Below, piece after piece: positions 59,401 through 64,000 of a DNA stretch of 64,000 nucleotides. The notes beneath the pieces are model-generated. The model was not told the DNA's origin, did not search any database, and saw only the letters and a list, made by a program, of their open reading frames with translations. Origin of the DNA: Chondrosia reniformis (lineage: Eukaryota; Porifera; Demospongiae; Chondrillida; Chondrillidae). Every line of letters starts with the position of its first letter. The stretch's first letter is position 1. The translations under genes and the position numbers were made by a program. The DNA is taken from the NCBI GenBank assembly GCA_947172415.1, contig OX359192.1:1304501-1368500 (forward strand), in the 5' to 3' direction.

Positions 59401-62301
59401 GAAGAAGGCTTAACTAAAGCAGAAAAGAGAGCATTGGAGAGAATGAATGTTGAAGAGGTACGTATGGTCTTAAGGTCTTAAGTGTTTTCTAAGAGTAAAC
59501 TTCTGTAGAATAAGACACCATTTTGGATATAATTTTTCATTAATTGGGTATGTCCTCTGGTGATTGTCTCTTTCTTCATGGAAAGCATATACTGTATATA
59601 TAATCTGTTGTTCTGTTATTTGTTATTGTTCTCTTTGCTATCTTGTCAGACCCACAAGCTGTAATGTGAAAATGCCTTGCATGAGAGATCTGGGTACATG
59701 TTTTGTTACTTTTGATCTGTTGAGAGTGGATAAACAGATGTTTACAGGTAACTGTTTGTTTTTATTGTAATTCAGGCCAAAATGAGACGCCAAGAGTTGC
59801 AGAAAATTAGGACACTCATGTTTCATCAGGAAAAAAAGTTTAAAAGAGAAAAGAAAATTAAAAGTAAAAGGTATGTAGGTCTTCAAGCACTTTTTGCTGG
59901 CATTATTACACTTAAATTGTAGGTTTCATAAAATTAAACGAAAGAAGAGAGAAAAGGAAGCTAAAAGCCTCCTGGAGAAGGAAGGAATTAAAGTAGAAGA
60001 AGTAGAACAGACATTGCAGCTAAGAGCTAAGGTGAGCTACATCTCATTTGTACGTATGTGCATCATTGATGCAGGTTTTGTTAAGAAAGATTTTTACCAT
60101 TTCTGAGGGGAAATTTCATTTATAAAATACTAAAGCTGCAATATGGTTATATCTGTCCAATTAACTCCTACTGTCAATATGCAAGACCATTCGGCAGACC
60201 TCAAATCTTCTCTACTGCTATGTACGTATGTGTACATATGTACCTGTAGAATTAGGTTTGGACTGGAAGTTGTAGCATTCTACAGTATATACCATCCTTA
60301 TTACATGATACGTACATTGCATGTATTGCATAAGTGTTCATTTGGCATATGTATTCAGGAGCGTATGACATTGAAACATAGCAGTCGATCAAAATGGGCA
60401 AAACGTGTTCTAAAGACTGGAATGAAAAATGATGAGGCAAGCCTTTACAGTGTAATAAACAATTAAGAACATCTTACTACTAAGTTATAAACTTGTTAAT
60501 CATGATGTTGATGTGTTCACAGTTGAAGAAGATGTTGTCAGAGTCCCATCAATTGGGGAGAGAGTTGAAGGAGAAGGTAGTTGCTACAGTCTCCGACCAG
60601 GAAGAATCAGATGAAGAAGAACAATACCTGGAGAAGTTACAAGAGGATCCAGAGGACACACCCACTAATGATGACGGGGGTCTCCTCATAAGTACATCAA
60701 AAAATCCCTGGTTATCTAGTAGTGATGCAGGGGCCTGTGAACAGCCATCAGAGAGGAATGAAGTAGCAGACCTAAAGACAACAGGTAAGAGGCCACCCTG
60801 TATGGCTAGGTATGTAGGTAGGTCCTTGAGTGTTATCCAAGTCGGTAATCACTGTCAGGTATATGTATGGCTATACCCAAAGACAACCAGAGTGTTTGTG
60901 TATAATAGAGTAAGGATTCCTTCTAACTGTGTCAAACCTATCTTTTGAAAGGATCATCTTTCGACTTTTAGAGTGTCTAAAGACGCAGTTTTCTTGTTTC
61001 TTCTTGCTATTAGACGTTTCGACCCTGAGGGTCTCGTCTTTAGATGCTCTAAAAGTCGAAAGATGATCCTTTCAAAAGTTAGGTTTGTGTATAATAGCAG
61101 TCTTTATGACTACATATGTACGTACATAGCTACACTATGTAGTTTAGGGAACCACAATGCTTTCACTCTTTCAGATAATAACAATACAAAAGAAAAAACT
61201 AAAATGGAGTCAGACAAAACTCATTCCAAAAAACCTGGGGCAATTACTATTGATGCTGCCAACTTTCTAATGTTGAACCTGGAAACAGATAATATGACTT
61301 CCTCAAACCAGGAGACCGATCGGATCATGACCATCAAAAGTGCCTTTGCCAATGATGACGTTGTTCAGGAATTCTTAAAGGAAAAGGAGGAGTTGGTAGA
61401 AGGAGATAAACATGTGGAGACGGATCTTACTCTACCAGGGTGGGGTAGTTGGGCAGGTGAAGGGGTCAAACAGAATAAGAAACGTAAAAGAACAGTCAAG
61501 AAATTAAAACCTGAAGTCAAGCGGAAAGATTCAGACTTGAAATATGTTATCATAAGTGAAGAAAGAGATACAAAAATAGCCAAACACCAAGTACGTAATT
61601 GATGATTACCTGATCATCTTATTATGTAGTAGAGACTTAATAGAGTAAGGATTTCTTCTAACTGCGTTGAACTTATCTTTGGAACTTCTTCTTTGACGCT
61701 CCCAAAGTCGAAAGATGACCCTTTCCAAAGATAGTAGAGACTTGAAAAGTCTAAAGTGCACCAATTTCCTATAGCATCACTATTATATTAAAGAATATTA
61801 TACTTAGAATAGACTGTTTACTCCTTGACTTATTACAGCCTAGATAAAGCTCTCACTTTCCACTGTGTCTTACCACCCTTTGTCAGTGACTCTGGGAGTC
61901 TTTGTCTTCTCGTCTTCTTCTGTAATTTAAATCTAAGTGCTTAATCTGTAATTATATGAACTTTTACTAGCTATTAACTTGTAAATATCTTCAACCATGT
62001 ACTTTGTACTGAAAATCTTGTTACTGATCTTACTGTAAAATAAGAGGTTAAACTTGTTATATGTACGTATCTGTTTGTCTGTTTATATACTGAACTGAAT
62101 ATATAGGTGAGTACCATACCTCATCCATTCAAGAACCGTGATCAGTTTGAGAAGGCACACTGTCATCCGGTTGGTAGGCAGTGGAACAGTGAAAGCACTT
62201 TCCAGCAACTGATCAAGCCTAGAGTTATCTTGCCTACAGGAACCATCATTTCACCTATTGAAAAACCAACTGCCTCTTTTAGAAGAAGCAAACGGAAGTA
62301 G
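56453..62301 (+). CDS. UTP14: U3 snoRNP-associated protein UTP14 (SSU processome)
   Basis: The start exon 56453-56488 gives MDDIDFKDSSSE, an acidic beginning usual for UTP14. Exons then encode EDEAMHENLLDSVYAMNKRR (about 56657-56719), HHYTRTEPSTRPSEYHLTRG (about 56864-56934), EQVKVAELVNSLKEAKGFK (about 57829-57905), AQRKIAHSLAVKQVSKWIPT (58668 onward), QLESKPPPKSIKTLVESHE, PRTPLEKEIAELFAKTDHVV, the Lys-rich KMRRQELQKIRTLMFHQEKK region, ERMTLKHSSRSKWAKRVLKT (conserved core), an acidic SDQEESDEEEQYLEKL exon (60523-60785), a Ser/Thr-rich exon (about 61174-61590) and the C-terminus FKNRDQFEKAHCHPVGRQWN with PRVILPTGTIISPIEKP. UTP14 acts in 18S rRNA processing and activates the helicase DHR1/DHX37. 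An intron contains a 30-bp minisatellite. Confidence 0.9.
56937..57486. repeat. 30-bp minisatellite in UTP14 intron, about 18 copies
   Basis: About 18 copies of TTGTGTGCCATTATATTCAC plus TGTCACTATA, with variation mainly TTCAC/TTGAC and CACTATA/CACCATA. It begins right after the donor at about 56935. The 30-bp period keeps several frames open on both strands. These are artefacts. Confidence 0.97.
60942..61078. repeat. 45-bp-arm palindrome in UTP14 intron
   Basis: Left arm TCTTTTGAAAGGATCATCTTTCGACTTTTAGAGTGTCTAAAGACG and right arm CGTCTTTAGATGCTCTAAAAGTCGAAAGATGATCCTTTCAAAAG are nearly exact reverse complements around a 47-bp loop. GTTTGTGTATAATAG occurs on both sides (about 60896 and 61084). 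A diverged single arm lies at about 61665-61735. Confidence 0.85.
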
Positions 62302-62451
62302 TTTACACTTTATTGGAACACTCTTGTTACATACAGTCATTTTACCTGTGTGTAAAGAAATTAGAAATTATGTCTTATATATACTATGATACACGAAAAA
62401 GATGGCCACCAAGTAGGGTGGGCTGTATATACAGGCACACAAGTAAAAAAA

Positions 62452-64000
62452 ATGGCGGATGTTTGGGAGCATTTAAACGACGTCCAGTATCAATGTTCTT
62501 GCGGCCAATTCACGGCTTTATTCAACGAATACTTCTGTAAATACTGCCAATCCATTAAGTGTTTGGATTGTGTGACTACACTGGTACGAAATAGATCCAC
62601 GTATTACTTATAGGAATACTTTTCCATATATAAAGATTTGCTTTTGTACATTGTGTCGATACTCTATCGTTCATGTGGTTTAAGAGGACATCCCTAACTC
62701 CATTTTACAGCCGGAGCTAATCTTTTGCCCAAAATGTTTCGGTACCACATCCGGGAGCGAGAAGAACAAGCGATCTCAGTGAGTTCTCCTGAAGTGTCAA
62801 AGCCCACATTTCACAGAAACGTGCTTTGTATAAAATAAGTACTTGAATACTATAAGTATACCCGTGTATATATTCACCATAGTTACAAAGACTTGTTACG
62901 ATATGTATCTACTTTAGTGTTTGAAGGTCTGTTTGGTTGAGAGCTAGTAGATAGCTGTTAGCTGTATTATCTGTTTCCTTACGTAGTTGCAATCAGTGCT
63001 ACAAATGCCCTCGCTGTTGTTCGGGATTATCACATTTCGAATCATCTTCATCTGATGAGAAGTCAGAGGAGAGTTAGTAAACTAGATCATTCCGTTTAGC
63101 CATCCAATCATCTTCCTGGTCATTACTGTGATTTACCATCTTCCATTGTATGCCATACTGACGAGTCCTAATAAGGACAAAACAGCTGTCTATGGCTTGA
63201 CCATCTTTTTGATCGGCTAGGGGGAGACTCTTGTTCCCATCAAGCAAACTTTGGTTCCGCCCATTAGCTCATTGTGCTCCTCAGGAGACACGAGTGGGCA
63301 GGGGTAATATCCAGAGTTCAATGATGATGATATCAATGCTTTAAGATCGGCTTTTGATCTTAAAGTTACCCTATTTTTCCATTTACCATCTGATTAACCA
63401 TCTGAACATTCTTGAATCTGATCAACCATTCAATAGATAGGATCCTCTCCATCTTCCACAATCCTTAATGTCATGTTCACATATGTAGCTATATATGCGT
63501 TCTTCCATATTAGGTGACAAGTCAACTAAAGTATTTCTTCAATGCCTGTTTTGCCACTGGAGCATCCGTGAAGTTGATATTCCAGACCAAGATTCAGGTA
63601 TGTATGTACGTGCATATGTGTACCAGCTATTGCATCTGTCTAAATGTTTTTGTCTCCATTCTCTTATGGTGAATATGATTTGTTTTTACGTTTAATAGTT
63701 ATACATACATGTAGATATGTGCATATTTCTCAAGTTTGTACTTTCCTCAGTTCTTGATTTCAAGGAGCCAGTTAATGAAAACAAGAAACGTGTAAGTTTT
63801 AGTGACTGCTATCTTACTGTCTCCCCAATCTAAATCTTAACTTGTGTGCATCATTATACCTTATGAACATATGTATACAGTACAGACCAAAAGTAACGCT
63901 TACACTGAGTGACTCGCGAGATTCAAGTGTGAGTGCCTTGACCTCATGAGTGGAATCATATCGAGAATATAGTGAGAGGGTAAAGCGAGTGCTCAGGACA
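62452..64000 (+). CDS. DCTN4: Dynactin subunit 4 (p62), N-terminal part; runs off the right edge
   Basis: Start at 62452 (AAAAAATGGCGG) reads MADVWEHLNDVQYQCSCGQF then FNEYFCKYCQSIKCLDCVTT (exon to 62583). Next exons: PELIFCPKCFGTTSGSEKNK (62711-62778), CNQCYKCPRCCSGLSHFESS (about 62988-63073), a VFLQCLFCHWSIREVDIPDQ exon (about 63515-63598) and LDFKEPVNENKKR (about 63752-63790). The chain of CxxC pairs (FCKYCQS, FCPKC, CNQCYKCPRC, CLFCHWSIRDV-like) matches the zinc-binding RING-like N-terminus of DCTN4, including CNQCYKCPRC for human CANCFDCPGC. p62 belongs to the pointed-end complex of dynactin, which binds dynein cargo. The start is about 150 bp past the UTP14 stop, in tandem. A family A repeat lies in an intron (63176-63375). 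Confidence 0.85.
63176..63375. repeat. Dispersed repeat family A, copy in DCTN4 intron
   Basis: Close copy of 25618-25815: ACAAAACAGCTGTCTATGGC, CTAGGGGGAGACTC, TTGGTTCCGCCCATTAGCTC, CAGGAGACACGAGTGGGCAG and a closing inverted GATCGGCTTTTGATC. Confidence 0.85.

Noticed and set aside
60493-61602. Long frames at 60787-61100 as extra UTP14 coding
   Set aside because: The frame runs past a donor (ACAG/GTAAGA, 60786) into a palindromic repeat. A better acceptor lies near 61173 (TTTCAG), so this stretch is intron.

Overview
The window is nuclear DNA of an animal, most likely a demosponge; the phylum is inferred, not shown. It is AT-rich, with compact, intron-rich, mostly single-copy eukaryotic genes, short GT..AG introns, and many TACGTA/TATACGTA palindromes in the non-coding DNA. 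One gene encodes an EMI-SRCR-FN3 membrane receptor of a kind common in sponges. There are no rRNA genes, CRISPR arrays or bacterial operons.

Layout from left to right: a SHIPPO-repeat ciliary protein (ODF3/CIMAP-like, minus, cut by the left edge); DAP3/mS29 (plus); a large EMI-2xSRCR-10xFN3 receptor (minus); a receptor tyrosine phosphatase of the PTPRR/PTPN5/PTPN7 type (minus) whose catalytic exons are tandemly duplicated; elongation factor ELL (plus); SPATA22 (minus); an ACAD10/11-like aminoglycoside-phosphotransferase-fold protein with altered catalytic residues (minus); MRPL2/uL2m (minus); MSH4 (plus); an intronless WSCD-type sulfotransferase (minus); UTP14 (plus); and the 5' part of dynactin p62/DCTN4 (plus, cut by the right edge).

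Several genes are head to head over very short gaps: ODF3-like/DAP3 (169 bp between start codons), PTPR/ELL (77 bp), MRPL2/MSH4 (38 bp), and WSCD/UTP14 (about 750 bp). This suggests shared bidirectional promoters. Two meiotic recombination genes (SPATA22 and MSH4) lie within 5 kb of each other.

The most striking features are recent structural changes. These are a nearly perfect 1210-bp tandem duplication that adds an FN3 exon pair to the receptor; a 3.1-3.4-kb tandem duplication of the last four catalytic exons of the neighbouring phosphatase; introns filled by minisatellites (17-, 30-, 31- and 48-bp units); and several non-autonomous transposons, including one with 88-bp terminal inverted repeats and a 910-bp pogo/Tigger-like element flanked by TA. 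Exon boundaries were read by eye from splice signals, reading-frame phase and similarity to remembered families, so individual edges may be off by a few bases.
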